Source of the DNA: Acidimicrobiales bacterium
Lineage (GTDB): Bacteria; Actinomycetota; Acidimicrobiia; Acidimicrobiales; SZUA-35
Direction of reading: 5' to 3'
DNA length: 64,000 nt
Assembly (NCBI GenBank): GCA_020629155.1
Contig: JAHDDW010000007.1
Span: 81,525 to 145,524, forward strand
Position numbers and translations under genes: made by a program. Under the pieces are notes generated by a model. That model was not told the origin of the DNA. It searched no databases and saw nothing but the letters and a program-made list of their open reading frames with translations. Below, in pieces: positions 6,481 to 16,712 of this stretch; the stretch's first letter is position 1; the number at the start of each line of letters is the position of its first letter.

Positions 6481-9400
6481 TTATTTCCTCGTTTTTATAG
6501 TTACATTTTTGTTTTTTAATGCAACAATATCTCGTTTAATTGTTCGCTCGCTAACATCAAGCGCTTTTGCTAGATCTGAAATCCTAGGAGCACCATATTG
6601 TTGGCGCGCTTGTGCACACAGACGTCTAAGGCGATGGCGGCGACGTTCAGAAGCCAACGCAAAAGCAATATCTTCAGGTTCAGATATATGCCATACGATT
6701 GTTTTAAAATCTTCTGGCGAAAGTTTTTTCCCATTTGGAACAAGCACATCTGGCAAAGAGACCTTCACGCTACGCACAAAATATGTTTCATACGACTCTT
6801 GGATCTCTTTATGTGTTTGCACAGCCCACGCTTGAGACATCAACGTTTCATCCTCCAACTCGCTGATACTTGCCTGAAGCCATTCAAAAGCTAGCCGATA
6901 ATTCTCTTTTGCTCTATCGTATTCATCAAACTTTTCCCAAAGCATCCCACAGCGCCAAGCTGTTACCGCTGATGCGTCTTTCGTCGCATTGTTTAAGCCA
7001 CAAGCCTGCACAAGAAGATCTTTTGCTTGAGTTTTTTCTTCCAAAGCGACACACATCTCAGCTTTAGCAGCAAGCACGCTTGGCAAAAGCGGCGAAAACG
7101 ACGCAGATGCAATACATTTCTCAGCCTTTTCGAGAAGACTAAACGCTTTCTTGTAATTTCTTAACGAAGCTTCTAACAAGCTACATAAACGATACACGTA
7201 GGCTTGCACAATCCTATCGCCGCTTGCTTTTGCTTTCCGCACCACCTCATTCAATCGTTTCGAAGCGAATGCTTTACGGCCATGACGCATATCAATGCTG
7301 CACAACGTTGCAAGACAAACACATTCATGAGCTTGATCATTGATACTTCGAAAATAGATAGCCGCCTCAGTAGCTTCACGCTGTGCAAACTGGTCATCGC
7401 CTAGCAGTACATGATGAAGCTCTGCAACATTCGCTTTAACAAAGGCTTCACCACGTTTACTATCCAACGAAAGAAACACCTCTTTCGCATCAGCAAACCT
7501 TCGAAATGCTTTACCTGCCCTGCCATAAAGAAGATACATCGACGCCATATTGACTAATGTTTGCCCCTCGCCGTGGCGATACGCAATTTCTCTGCTTATC
7601 ATTAGCGCTTCGCTAAAAGCGTCCTCAGCACTTTCCACAGTATTTTGCGCAATATGCCCCACTGCAAGGTATCCCAACGCTTCGACTTGCGCCCTCGCAT
7701 TAGAAGTTTCGCGAGCGATTTCTAGTGCCACTTGCAAACACGCTATGCCCTTCTTGGCCTGCTGAGTTTCGATTAGCGACTTACCAAGCGTAATTTTTTC
7801 TGCAACGCCACTTTCAATAATCGCAACAGCCAACGAGCCTTCCAACGCATCTATCGCTCGGGCAGGAGCACCCGCCCACAGATGTATCGAACCAAGCGCA
7901 GACAAAAACTTTGCCTGTATCTCACTAGGATTTTCCTCGGCTAACGCTTTTTCTACAACATCTATAGCTTCACTAAATTTGTCGTTTGCAGCAAGCAACA
8001 ATGCTTGACGCAAATGCAGTTTGGCAAGATCCTGCTGAGAATCAGCAAACACCTCGATCCGAGACAAAACCTTCTGCTGCTCGCAGCGTTCGCCAATAGC
8101 GTCATATGCTTCTTCGACCAGAAAAAGCTCATCGAGACGACCGTCATCGCCAAGTTCTAAATGTTCTGCCGCTTGTTGAGCCAAAGCAAAATGCTCAACC
8201 GCTGTTGGGAAAGCATGCATAGCCAGCGCTGATGTTGCAGCAGACACATGGCTATCGTAAGCCTTAAGCCAACAACCAGCTTTCGCCGCATGATAGGCTG
8301 TAACTTCTTGCGGCTTGCCAAATTCAGAACAAAGCGAAACTAGACGAAAGTGAAGAACCGCTTTTTGTTGCTTCGCAATACGCTGATAGGTTACTTCTGT
8401 TATTTGCTGCGTAGCTAGAGAACAAGCGCCTGAACTTTCTTCTTTCAGCAAGCCGACAGCTAGAGCTTGAGATAATGCGTCAAGCACTAGCCGCTTCTCT
8501 AGAGTGCAGCCCATAGCTAGTTCCGAAGCTGAAAGCGCCATATCAGCAACACTTAGAAAATCTACCACCTGGCGAGTTGTCTTATTTAACGAGCGAAGCT
8601 GGGACGCAATAACGTCTCGATACGGTTCAGAACTTATAGTTGTGGCAAAAAATTCTTCTATAAAGGTAGCCGAGAATCGCTTTTCATGTGTCTGCATCTG
8701 CTCGATAAGGCCCTTAATTGCAGTAGGAGACCCGCTACTTTGTTCGGTCAGATACGCAATATCTTGTTGAGAAAATGGATGCGAAAACCAAAGCGTCTGC
8801 ACATAGGCTGCAACTTCTTTTTCGTTAAACGGTTTAAGCTGACAGTGAGTCGTGGCATCCATCCGTTCACAAGAAGATATAAAGTCAACAAAATCTCTAC
8901 GCTGTTTTGCTACAAGCGGATCATAAGACAAACAAACCACTACATTCTTTTTGTTCACACGGCGAATAAGATGCTCTAAAACCGTCAACGTTTCACTATC
9001 GCACCAATGAGCATCTTCGATGGTTAACAACAAAGGTGTTATATCGCTTAAGGCAAGAATCACCTTAGTAAACGCTTCGGCACGACGCCAAGATTCTTCT
9101 TCTGGTTCCAATCGTATGTAGGTATCAGGTAAGCCATCGCCTGCCACGCCAGGTAGAAACGAAGCTACTTGTTGCAGCCAGATTGGTTCGACTAGCTCTC
9201 GAACGTATTCGCCTTTGAGCCCTGTGACCTGTGACGCTAACATTTTTGCTAACCCTGAGAAAGGAACCAGACGAGACGTTTTCTGATGCTCAACAGTGAG
9301 AGCAGATATTCCGCGCCACTGCGTCGCATCAGCGACCTCACGCAGCAACGCCGTTTTGCCAAGCCCTCGCCTGCCTTCAAGTAAGACAATGCTACCTGCC

Positions 9401-10245
9401 GATTGGAAAGCAGTATCGATAGCGGAAAGCAAAACATTTTTCTCGTCTTGTCGACCTATGAAGCTTTTATGCGCTGCTTTCCTAGGAGTTTCAACAACAT
9501 TTTTTTTGATGTCGTCAATCAGTTCTGTAAAAGTAGCTGAAGGTTTTACCCCTAACTCTTTAAGAAAAATACGTGTACACACGTCATATTGGTGCACTGC
9601 CTCAGGGACACGACCTGCGATAGCATGCAACTTTGCAGCTTCCCTGTACCATGCCTCGTTAAGCCCATCGTCAGCCACTAACTTCGAAACGTACTGAAGC
9701 GCTTGGTCATAGCGGGAAGAAGCTTTGCATTTCTCAACAAGATTTTGCAGTGCTACTAGATAGTCTTCACGAATTCGATGCCGTTCTGCAAGTATCCAAT
9801 CATCGTAATACCCCTCCAGCAGATCACCTGTATAACTCTCTACAAGATTTCTGTTATATTCATCTTGGTCAGCAACGTTATCAAGCTGGCGATTTCGCAA
9901 CGCAGAGATATCACTCGTCACCTTGCAATTTGGAGCGACCTGAATAAGTGCTGTAGTAGTCGCTAACAGTTCATGACCCACAACTTTTTTTGATTCAGAT
10001 TGAATTTTCCAGAGCGTATTACTCAGCCTTTTTCTGGCAACACTATCGCTACAGTCATACCAAAACCTACCGGCAAGAAGATCACGTGTCTGTGGTGTTT
10101 CGCTGAAATAAAGAAGATAACCGAGAAGAGAAGCAGCTTTAGGAGCAAGAATCACTTCACGGCCGTTGAGTTTACAACTCAACCCGCCGAGCATCTTTAC
10201 TTCTACTGCAATGTCCGCCTTTACAGGCTTGGACTCAGCCGCCAT
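6481..10245 (-). CDS. Large SARP-type regulator: OmpR-like wHTH, BTAD, AAA ATPase, TPR and C-terminal HTH
   Basis: A 1254-residue cytosolic regulator. Residues 13-95 form an OmpR-like winged helix; 100-250 is the bacterial transcriptional activation domain (the LEGYYDDWILAERHRIREDYL region). An AAA/STAND NTPase follows, with Walker A GRRGLGKT at 291-298 and Walker B LLLTIEDAHW, then a long TPR-like helical array (about 650-1150). The last 45 residues, from GAPRISDLAKALDVSERTIKR, look like a second, DeoR/HTH_11-type helix-turn-helix, unusual for a SARP. Such proteins activate nearby operons in response to a ligand sensed by the NTPase/TPR part; no target cluster is evident here. The ATG at 10245 is chosen; the gene is monocistronic. 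Confidence 0.88.
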   Translation of the reverse strand: MAAESKPVKADIAVEVKMLGGLSCKLNGREVILAPKAASLLGYLLYFSETPQTRDLLAGRFWYDCSDSVARKRLSNTLWKIQSESKKVVGHELLATTTALIQVAPNCKVTSDISALRNRQLDNVADQDEYNRNLVESYTGDLLEGYYDDWILAERHRIREDYLVALQNLVEKCKASSRYDQALQYVSKLVADDGLNEAWYREAAKLHAIAGRVPEAVHQYDVCTRIFLKELGVKPSATFTELIDDIKKNVVETPRKAAHKSFIGRQDEKNVLLSAIDTAFQSAGSIVLLEGRRGLGKTALLREVADATQWRGISALTVEHQKTSRLVPFSGLAKMLASQVTGLKGEYVRELVEPIWLQQVASFLPGVAGDGLPDTYIRLEPEEESWRRAEAFTKVILALSDITPLLLTIEDAHWCDSETLTVLEHLIRRVNKKNVVVCLSYDPLVAKQRRDFVDFISSCERMDATTHCQLKPFNEKEVAAYVQTLWFSHPFSQQDIAYLTEQSSGSPTAIKGLIEQMQTHEKRFSATFIEEFFATTISSEPYRDVIASQLRSLNKTTRQVVDFLSVADMALSASELAMGCTLEKRLVLDALSQALAVGLLKEESSGACSLATQQITEVTYQRIAKQQKAVLHFRLVSLCSEFGKPQEVTAYHAAKAGCWLKAYDSHVSAATSALAMHAFPTAVEHFALAQQAAEHLELGDDGRLDELFLVEEAYDAIGERCEQQKVLSRIEVFADSQQDLAKLHLRQALLLAANDKFSEAIDVVEKALAEENPSEIQAKFLSALGSIHLWAGAPARAIDALEGSLAVAIIESGVAEKITLGKSLIETQQAKKGIACLQVALEIARETSNARAQVEALGYLAVGHIAQNTVESAEDAFSEALMISREIAYRHGEGQTLVNMASMYLLYGRAGKAFRRFADAKEVFLSLDSKRGEAFVKANVAELHHVLLGDDQFAQREATEAAIYFRSINDQAHECVCLATLCSIDMRHGRKAFASKRLNEVVRKAKASGDRIVQAYVYRLCSLLEASLRNYKKAFSLLEKAEKCIASASFSPLLPSVLAAKAEMCVALEEKTQAKDLLVQACGLNNATKDASAVTAWRCGMLWEKFDEYDRAKENYRLAFEWLQASISELEDETLMSQAWAVQTHKEIQESYETYFVRSVKVSLPDVLVPNGKKLSPEDFKTIVWHISEPEDIAFALASERRRHRLRRLCAQARQQYGAPRISDLAKALDVSERTIKRDIVALKNKNVTIKTRK

Positions 10246-10357
10246 TGAGTCTTGTCCTTACTGTTCGTAGCATTATCCTACTATGTTTTTAGGTCGCTAG
10301 CCAAAGAACATTGCTCTATGGTTTTTCGTCATCTCAGAGGTATCACTCCGTCACTCA

Positions 10358-13303
10358 TCAACCGCCGAGCAGCTCACGCACATTACTGAGCACTTCACTT
10401 GCTTGCTGGCGAAGAGTCGCTGCTTTTTCTCTGTCGCCAGCAGCTTCAGCTGCGTCGGCTTCATCTAACAATGCATTAATCTGGTCAAGCCCATTCGTTA
10501 CAGATGATGGCTTTTCTAACTCGTCCACGCCTTCTGGAAGTTCAATAACAGCAGGTTTTTCTTCGACTGGCGTAGTAGGAGTCCCATCACCTGGCTCGGC
10601 GACTGGCTTCTCTGCTGGTTCAGTACTTTCTGAAGCACTAGACTCACCAAGCAAATTCGTAATGGCTTCATCTATTGTGCGGCCAAATGCTTGACGGTTG
10701 TCACCAGTTACTGCAATCACTCGTTCAAGCTCAGGGATGTTTGAGGTTCCCTTGGTCTCTGAGTAGATCGAACGAATATACACTAAATTATTACCGACAA
10801 ACAGTAAATTCATTTCACCGAAATCTACTTTGTTGTTCAGCTTCTGTTTGTCGAAGTCGGTTAGTGCCTCGTTTTTGCGCATCTCGGTATCAGCAACGCT
10901 TGGCGCCTGAACAGCGCCAGTAAAGTTGATTTGCGTCAACTTGCCGTAGTCTTCGAATGAAGAACTAGCCATCATGGCAGCAGCAAGCGGTTTGTCAGCC
11001 TCTCTCTGAGAAGCAGAATCTTTCTTTGGCACAAAGAACCTTTGCAGCAAGTATTGATCATCGGATTCAGGCAGCTCGCCAGATGCTGGCAATCTGTTAA
11101 ATACATACTGTGCAGCCATCGGAATTGCAGGCTTATTTTCGTCGTCTTCCTCATCACCAAGCGACGTATTGCCTGGCTCGCTTGCAACAGACCAAGAAAT
11201 ATCGTCTTGGATAAATGATTCAGGACTGTCTATCACATACCGAGACCACATTTCGGTCTGGACATTAAACAGATCTTTCGGATATTTAAGATGATCTTGT
11301 AACTGCTCAGGCATTTCCTGTGCATCAGCAAACAAAGCAGGAAATGCTTTACTCCAAGCAGCAGCAATTGGATCATCTTTATCGATGACATACAGCTTGA
11401 TATCACCGTCGTATGCATCAACAACAACTTTGACTGAGTTGCGCGCATAGTTTTTGCCTGCCAAGGCGTTATTTATACGAGAAGGCTCAGAATACGGGTA
11501 GTCGCTAGTTGAGGTATAGGCATCAATCATCCAATAAATACGATCATCGGCTACAACTGGGTAGGGATCGGAGTCATAGGTTAAAAATGGGGCAACATTT
11601 CTAGCACGAACCATAATATCGCGATTAAAAATAACTTTAGACTCACTTGTTACCGAGCTAGAAATAAGTGGGTCGATCTCCTGGAAACGGATAGCAAAAG
11701 CTGCTCTGCGCAGCCGTGACCCCATTGAAACACCGCCAGAACCTTGATAACGAGTAGGGACAGTTTTGTTATCGGTGCCTTGATAATCTATTTCGTCTCT
11801 TGTTGCACCGACAACTGCATATCCACCAAACCCATCGTCATAATAAACCTGCGGGAATTTCAACGTAGGTTGTGCTAACTCATCGTCATAGGCGAGCTGG
11901 TCCCCTAGGCCACTTACTTTGTAGTCCAACGAGTGATCAACATCAGGTTTGCCGTCTTTTGTTACGAATCTGCCCTGATCGTAGGAAGCTGCGATAACTG
12001 CCGCATACCCGTGAGTAAACGCCACATGCTGGTCTTCCCAGCTTTCTCTCGCAGCACCCAACTTGAGGCTACGCACCGAAACAGCAACTGGCCGCTCTTT
12101 ACCACCAAGTTGATAACGATCTACATCTAAGGGAGCAGCGAAGTTATAGAAATCTCTTTTACCTTGGTTATTGTTAAATTCGACTACTGCCCTATCAGGA
12201 TCGACAAGCGGAACATTTTCAATAACACTCTTATATTCATCGACATTGTCCTGCTGTAAACCAGCCTCGACCCCGACACTGCGACGTTCAACACTATCAA
12301 GGTTAAAAGCAGCACGAGTAGCAGCAATATTTTTTTCGACATACGGGGCTTCAGCAGTTGTCGTCACAGGAACAACACGTAAACGCTGGTACAATCCTGT
12401 TGCCACACCCAAGATCACAATATGGCTAAGCGCCCACACACCCAAGGCGACAAGAGCAAGTTCCCAGCCTTTACGCCAAATATTCCAGATCAATAAACCA
12501 GCTGAGAACAAAGCCACCAACATCAACAGCCCTAGCCCTGGCATGCGGATAGTGCTATCGGTAGCCATCACGCCAGACCAGCCACCGCTAGGCGATGTCA
12601 GCATTTCGAACCGATCGAGGTAGTAACCAACCGACTTTGTTAAAGCAAGCAACGCCAACAAAATAGAAAGATGAATCTTTGCTTGCTTCGAGATAAACGA
12701 GCCGCCAGGCGAAGCTTGAATAGATGCATTAAAGTAATGACTGACAAGTGTGACAAGCAACGTCAACAACAAAATTGTGAAGAGACCGTTGGCTAGAAAC
12801 GAATAAAAAGGCAATTTAAAAACATAGAAACTAATATCTTTATTGTGCACAGGATCTGTTGTGCCAAAAGGGACGCTGTTGCGAAACAGCAAATATTTTT
12901 GCCACTGCGGCATCGTATTCAAACCAGCGACTATCCCCATAAAGGCTGCGAAACCAACACGAACCCAAGTGATATAAGGCTTTACATACAACTGGTAGCG
13001 TTCTATAAGATCTGCCTCAGCAACAGTCGGGACGTCATCAGATGCATATTTATGAGTAATAAAAAGGTTAACCCACAACATTACCGCCGTAAACAATCCA
13101 AAAACCGCAACAAGTAAAATCTTTGTCTGCAGCACTGTCGTCCAAACGGAAGCCAAACTGAGACTTTGAAACCACCACCAGTCAGTAAGAAGCTGCGCTA
13201 TACCGCTTGCAAAAACAAAAAGTAGAATAACAAAGGCTGCCGCTATTGCTAAAAGAATTCTACCGTTGACTACCTTGAACTTGTCAAGTAAAGAACGTGC
13301 CAT
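10358..13303 (-). CDS. UPF0182 family membrane protein
   Basis: A 981-residue protein with about seven N-terminal membrane helices (from RILLAIAAAFVILLFVFASGI) and a large extracytoplasmic C-terminal region. The family signatures are present: LLTDWWWFQSLSL near residue 40, QNVDEYKSVIENVPLVD, FNNNQGKRDFYNF and IYWMIDAYT. UPF0182 proteins are nearly universal in actinobacteria and of unknown function. The last about 120 residues are acidic and Pro/Glu-rich, followed by a helical segment. ATG at 13303. Between this gene and the upstream divIVA-like gene lies intergenic repeat copy B. Confidence 0.93.
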   Translation of the reverse strand: MARSLLDKFKVVNGRILLAIAAAFVILLFVFASGIAQLLTDWWWFQSLSLASVWTTVLQTKILLVAVFGLFTAVMLWVNLFITHKYASDDVPTVAEADLIERYQLYVKPYITWVRVGFAAFMGIVAGLNTMPQWQKYLLFRNSVPFGTTDPVHNKDISFYVFKLPFYSFLANGLFTILLLTLLVTLVSHYFNASIQASPGGSFISKQAKIHLSILLALLALTKSVGYYLDRFEMLTSPSGGWSGVMATDSTIRMPGLGLLMLVALFSAGLLIWNIWRKGWELALVALGVWALSHIVILGVATGLYQRLRVVPVTTTAEAPYVEKNIAATRAAFNLDSVERRSVGVEAGLQQDNVDEYKSVIENVPLVDPDRAVVEFNNNQGKRDFYNFAAPLDVDRYQLGGKERPVAVSVRSLKLGAARESWEDQHVAFTHGYAAVIAASYDQGRFVTKDGKPDVDHSLDYKVSGLGDQLAYDDELAQPTLKFPQVYYDDGFGGYAVVGATRDEIDYQGTDNKTVPTRYQGSGGVSMGSRLRRAAFAIRFQEIDPLISSSVTSESKVIFNRDIMVRARNVAPFLTYDSDPYPVVADDRIYWMIDAYTSTSDYPYSEPSRINNALAGKNYARNSVKVVVDAYDGDIKLYVIDKDDPIAAAWSKAFPALFADAQEMPEQLQDHLKYPKDLFNVQTEMWSRYVIDSPESFIQDDISWSVASEPGNTSLGDEEDDENKPAIPMAAQYVFNRLPASGELPESDDQYLLQRFFVPKKDSASQREADKPLAAAMMASSSFEDYGKLTQINFTGAVQAPSVADTEMRKNEALTDFDKQKLNNKVDFGEMNLLFVGNNLVYIRSIYSETKGTSNIPELERVIAVTGDNRQAFGRTIDEAITNLLGESSASESTEPAEKPVAEPGDGTPTTPVEEKPAVIELPEGVDELEKPSSVTNGLDQINALLDEADAAEAAGDREKAATLRQQASEVLSNVRELLGG

Positions 13304-13357
13304 GAAAACAGCTTAACGCCATAAAATTGCAGTCTGACGGGGATGCCTATTTATTAT

Positions 13358-13439
13358 GGCTATCGCTATTTATTCGTTTTGTATCCAATCGCTTTACCAG
13401 GAAACCGCTAGAATCTGCGTGGAAACGCCCCGAGCGGCG
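13358..13439 (-). repeat. Dispersed structured intergenic repeat, copy B
   Basis: Read on the minus strand it carries the same blocks as copies A and C: CGCC/GGCG hairpin with a GCTCG loop, GCGT-TTCC-ACGC hairpin, CTAGCGGTTT, TAAAGCGATT and ACGAATAAATAG, ending in GATAGCC. Similarity to copy C resumes at the far end (shared CATCTACAAT-like tail, to 13464). Next to it, 13466-13501 is a small CTCTTA/TAAGAG hairpin flanked by two AACACAGATG direct repeats. Confidence 0.7.
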
Positions 13440-13504
13440 CTGAAACACCGAGGACATCTACAATAAACACAGATGCTCTTATAAGTAAGAGAACACAGAT
13501 GTTT

Positions 13505-15451
13505 TTATGCAGGAACAACTAAACAGCGACAACCTGAAATTGACAGAGGCCGACAGTGGCCACTAGGAAACTCTTGCCCCCGTGTTAAACCTTTTGTCCG
13601 AGCGTTAATTTCGCTAAGAGGGTCAGGGTCACGCCTCGGATCAAGCATCCAGCGAATCACTTCGCCTTCTTCGATACTGTTGTATAGCCCTATCGCAAAA
13701 ACTTCATGAAGGATATCGTCGATCAGCGACGGCAAACAAGCATTTCTGAAATCTCTATAAATAGAGCGGACAGGGTCCATCACTTCTTCTCTGTCGCTGC
13801 TCGAAAAGTCTTCGAGCAGCGCGACAACAGGTATTCTTGTAGACACAGCCATATGTTTAGCTAGCTGCTGAGTCACATCATCGATTGCTGCCGCGCTGAC
13901 TTTTACTTTTGTCCCACCGCTGCGCATACCTGCTTGCATAACCGAGGCAAGATTTTTGCGTAACGGTGTGAAATAATGCGTAATCTGTTCCTCTAATGAC
14001 GGTAGTTCATCCACGCGAGGAATGCCCTTGCCTGCACGAAGACGATCAAGAACGTCGCTTTGATCATCGTTTAACGCCCTTTTAGCCCGTCGGCGAAACT
14101 CTGGCCCAGAACGACTAATTGCTAAATCTTTATCTTTAAAGACATCAGCTATACGCCCTTCGAACACTTCATCGCTAGGCAAATCACCGCGAGTATCATC
14201 AGGTTCTGTCCCATATGCTCGACAGCTTATAGTCATAAGAAATTCGCTTCGCTCAGGCTCGTCGATAGTTGAAACAACTTCGATAGAAGGCTCGTCTTCA
14301 ACATGATCTTCTTCTACGATTTCATCTACTTGTTGCTCTTCAGCGTATAGATCAAAATCATCATCTTCGTCGAAGTCGTAGATTTCTTTTTTGCGAGATC
14401 GGCTACTTTCGCTGCCTTCGATGTGCGGCGATGTTTTTTGCAAATCAACAACTTCAACTTCTGTCGTGTCAGGGTTAGCACCAGCAGCTGTTTTTCCAGA
14501 AAAAATATCGCTGTAAGAAGACGCAGGCTTAGCGCTAACTACACCAGCATCAATTGCCGCCATTTTTTCAGGCAATTCAGCATCAAGGTCTATTAAGATA
14601 CCTTCGACCTCTTTCTCTTCTGATTGGAATGTGCCGTCTAGCAAAGATGTAAACTCATTTTGTGAATCAAGCTGATTTGTTAACGTTTCCAAACTCGTCT
14701 GTGCTGACTTCACCGAGGCAACCAAAGAAGCACGAGCTTCAAACATTTGGCTAAGATCATCATGCAACGTTCGCCGTTGTTTGACCAGATCAGCAATGAG
14801 CTGCTCACGATAGTGCTTTGCTTCTGAAATAATCAAGGCAGATTCTTTTTGAGCAACACGCTCCTGATCAGAAAAAATTTGTTGCGCTTCAGCGATAATT
14901 TGGGCAGATTCTTTTTCAGAAGATTTCTTCTCCAACAACGCACGCTCTTTAGCCTCCGAAATGATCAGATCAGCTTCGTTTTGTGTCTCTTCCAACAAAC
15001 CATGCACTTCGTTTTTCTTCTGTTTATGGTATTGCTCAGCGTCTCGGCGAACTTCCGCAGCTTCTTTCTCAGCTTCTTCTGCTAAAGCATCAGCTTTTTG
15101 TTCAGCGCTTGCGACGATATCGGCGGCAGCTGTTCGAGCTGAGCTTATAACTTGGGTAGTTTCTCTACCTAGAAGTTCAACCAGCTCATCTTCTGATATC
15201 TCTCCGCTTGAGGCAAAACCTGCACTAGCTTTGCTTGAAAGTTGACTTTTCAGCTCAGCGATTTCTTTCTCTAACGCACGAACACGCCTTGGTTTAGCAG
15301 AACCACCGCTTTGCTCACTTTGCTCCATCGCCTCAGAAACTTGTTCTAAAAACGAATGGACCGCCTCTGGTTTGTAGCCACGTATCGATATAGGAAAATC
15401 TGCTTTCGCTATTTCCTGAGGCGACAAAAACTCATCATTCTCATTAGCCAT
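13505..15451 (-). CDS. DivIVA-domain coiled-coil protein with MuF-like C-terminal tail
   Basis: A 648-residue protein. Residues 10-45 (SPQEIAKADFPISIRGYKPEAVHSFL) resemble the membrane-curvature-binding DivIVA N-terminus. Residues 50-270 are a long Ala/Glu/Lys coiled coil, followed by an acidic linker (300-400) and a globular C-terminal domain. The last 24 residues contain FPSGH and GCRCLVVPA, similar to the end of SPP1 gp7/Mu F minor head proteins. DivIVA proteins organise polar growth or division in actinobacteria; the tail's role is unknown. The gene lies directly downstream of the ylbL-like gene, 26 bp away. ATG at 15451. Confidence 0.8.
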   Translation of the reverse strand: MANENDEFLSPQEIAKADFPISIRGYKPEAVHSFLEQVSEAMEQSEQSGGSAKPRRVRALEKEIAELKSQLSSKASAGFASSGEISEDELVELLGRETTQVISSARTAAADIVASAEQKADALAEEAEKEAAEVRRDAEQYHKQKKNEVHGLLEETQNEADLIISEAKERALLEKKSSEKESAQIIAEAQQIFSDQERVAQKESALIISEAKHYREQLIADLVKQRRTLHDDLSQMFEARASLVASVKSAQTSLETLTNQLDSQNEFTSLLDGTFQSEEKEVEGILIDLDAELPEKMAAIDAGVVSAKPASSYSDIFSGKTAAGANPDTTEVEVVDLQKTSPHIEGSESSRSRKKEIYDFDEDDDFDLYAEEQQVDEIVEEDHVEDEPSIEVVSTIDEPERSEFLMTISCRAYGTEPDDTRGDLPSDEVFEGRIADVFKDKDLAISRSGPEFRRRAKRALNDDQSDVLDRLRAGKGIPRVDELPSLEEQITHYFTPLRKNLASVMQAGMRSGGTKVKVSAAAIDDVTQQLAKHMAVSTRIPVVALLEDFSSSDREEVMDPVRSIYRDFRNACLPSLIDDILHEVFAIGLYNSIEEGEVIRWMLDPRRDPDPLSEINARTKGLTRGQEFPSGHCRPLSISGCRCLVVPA

Positions 15452-15477
15452 AAAAAAATGGTACTCTACTCTTTCAC

Positions 15478-16662
15478 TTATTCGACGATCCCATCGAAGT
15501 TTTTAAGAGTAGCAGTATTGCCACCCAATTGTTCAATAACACCTAAGGCTTCATCTAACGAGGCTACAGGGATCAATTCAAGATCGTCTCCAACAAGTTC
15601 TTTAGCGGCGTCGATATCTTCCTGCGGAGTATTTGCAGGAATAATAAACTCTTCCTGCCCCAGATTTTTCACTGCAACAGCCTTTTGAGGAACACCACCG
15701 ACAGGCCCGATTGTTCCGTCGATCCCTATGACGCCTGTTACGGCAAAAGTTTTACCAGCAAAAAGATCGCCTTCAGTCAAGATGTCGAGAATCGCCAGCG
15801 TGAAAGCAAGTCCACCAGAAGGGCCGCCAATACCATTTGCATCAATGGTTACATCAATAGGAATATCTTCAACAAGATCGTACATATTGACAGGGAAAAC
15901 GCCCAGGATAGCGCGATCTGGGTCTTCAGGATCAGCTTCAAGTGTCGCTTCAACAATTTCGACAAGAGTAGAAAAGTCTGCCTTACTTTCATCCCAACGG
16001 CGAATTTCTAGCATAATCGTGTCGCCAGGGACCTGTTCGCTAAGTATGTCTCGAAGTTGTGCATCACTGTCGATCGCGACTCCGTCGACGCTTTCAACTA
16101 TGTCACGAGAAACAATGCCAGCTTTTGCTGCTGGCGACGGTTGCTGGTTCTCTTCTTCAGGGTTATCGCTAAGAAATAGCTGTACACCTGTCACTTCTAC
16201 AACGTCTACACCAAGTTTTTCTAACGCTACGTAAAGCGCTACGTTTTGAGAACTTTGCATTCGCTGCTGATCACGTTCGACGACTTCCTCCGTCGATTCC
16301 TCAGGCAGTTCCAAAATGATGGCGTCATCTCTAAATCTTTTTGTGTACTGATATTCCCAGAAATTAGGGTTCTGACGAGACGCTACCGTCGTTATCAGCA
16401 CTTGCCCTTCGCTTGGGTACGACTGAGCGCCAGAAACTTGAAGAAACGGTTCGGTATCTTGCGCTGTCCCTGGAAACTCGATAGCGACTGGCTCGGTATG
16501 GACCATTCCAGCGAAAAGACCGAGGCTTACCAGGCCTGCAACCACCCAAAATGCATACACCGCTTTTTTCTTCTTATACCAAGATACCGATTCAGAAACA
16601 AGTAAACTGGAACTAGATGACGAGCTATCCACGGTAGTATCGCTCGACATGTCTTCTGGCAT
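15478..16662 (-). CDS. YlbL-type PDZ-domain Lon-like serine protease
   Basis: A 394-residue membrane-anchored protease. One helix near residues 33-55 anchors it, a PDZ domain covers about 160-235, and a Lon-type S16 domain covers 255-394. The catalytic Ser is in GPSGGLAFTLAIL and the catalytic Lys in GGVPQKAVAVKNLG, so it should be active. Family members act in envelope quality control. It precedes and is probably co-transcribed with the divIVA-like gene. A 59-residue membrane protein is divergently oriented. ATG at 16662 taken; a GTG/ATG a few codons later is possible. Confidence 0.92.
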   Translation of the reverse strand: MPEDMSSDTTVDSSSSSSSLLVSESVSWYKKKKAVYAFWVVAGLVSLGLFAGMVHTEPVAIEFPGTAQDTEPFLQVSGAQSYPSEGQVLITTVASRQNPNFWEYQYTKRFRDDAIILELPEESTEEVVERDQQRMQSSQNVALYVALEKLGVDVVEVTGVQLFLSDNPEEENQQPSPAAKAGIVSRDIVESVDGVAIDSDAQLRDILSEQVPGDTIMLEIRRWDESKADFSTLVEIVEATLEADPEDPDRAILGVFPVNMYDLVEDIPIDVTIDANGIGGPSGGLAFTLAILDILTEGDLFAGKTFAVTGVIGIDGTIGPVGGVPQKAVAVKNLGQEEFIIPANTPQEDIDAAKELVGDDLELIPVASLDEALGVIEQLGGNTATLKNFDGIVE

Positions 16663-16712
16663 AGTTCTCCTATCGGACGAATGCCAAGTCTATCTAGAAA
16701 GAACTTGGAATT

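Noticed and set aside
13505-15451. Prophage remnant suggested by the Mu F-like tail
   Set aside because: The rest of the gene is a DivIVA coiled coil in a housekeeping context; no terminase, portal or integrase genes are nearby.
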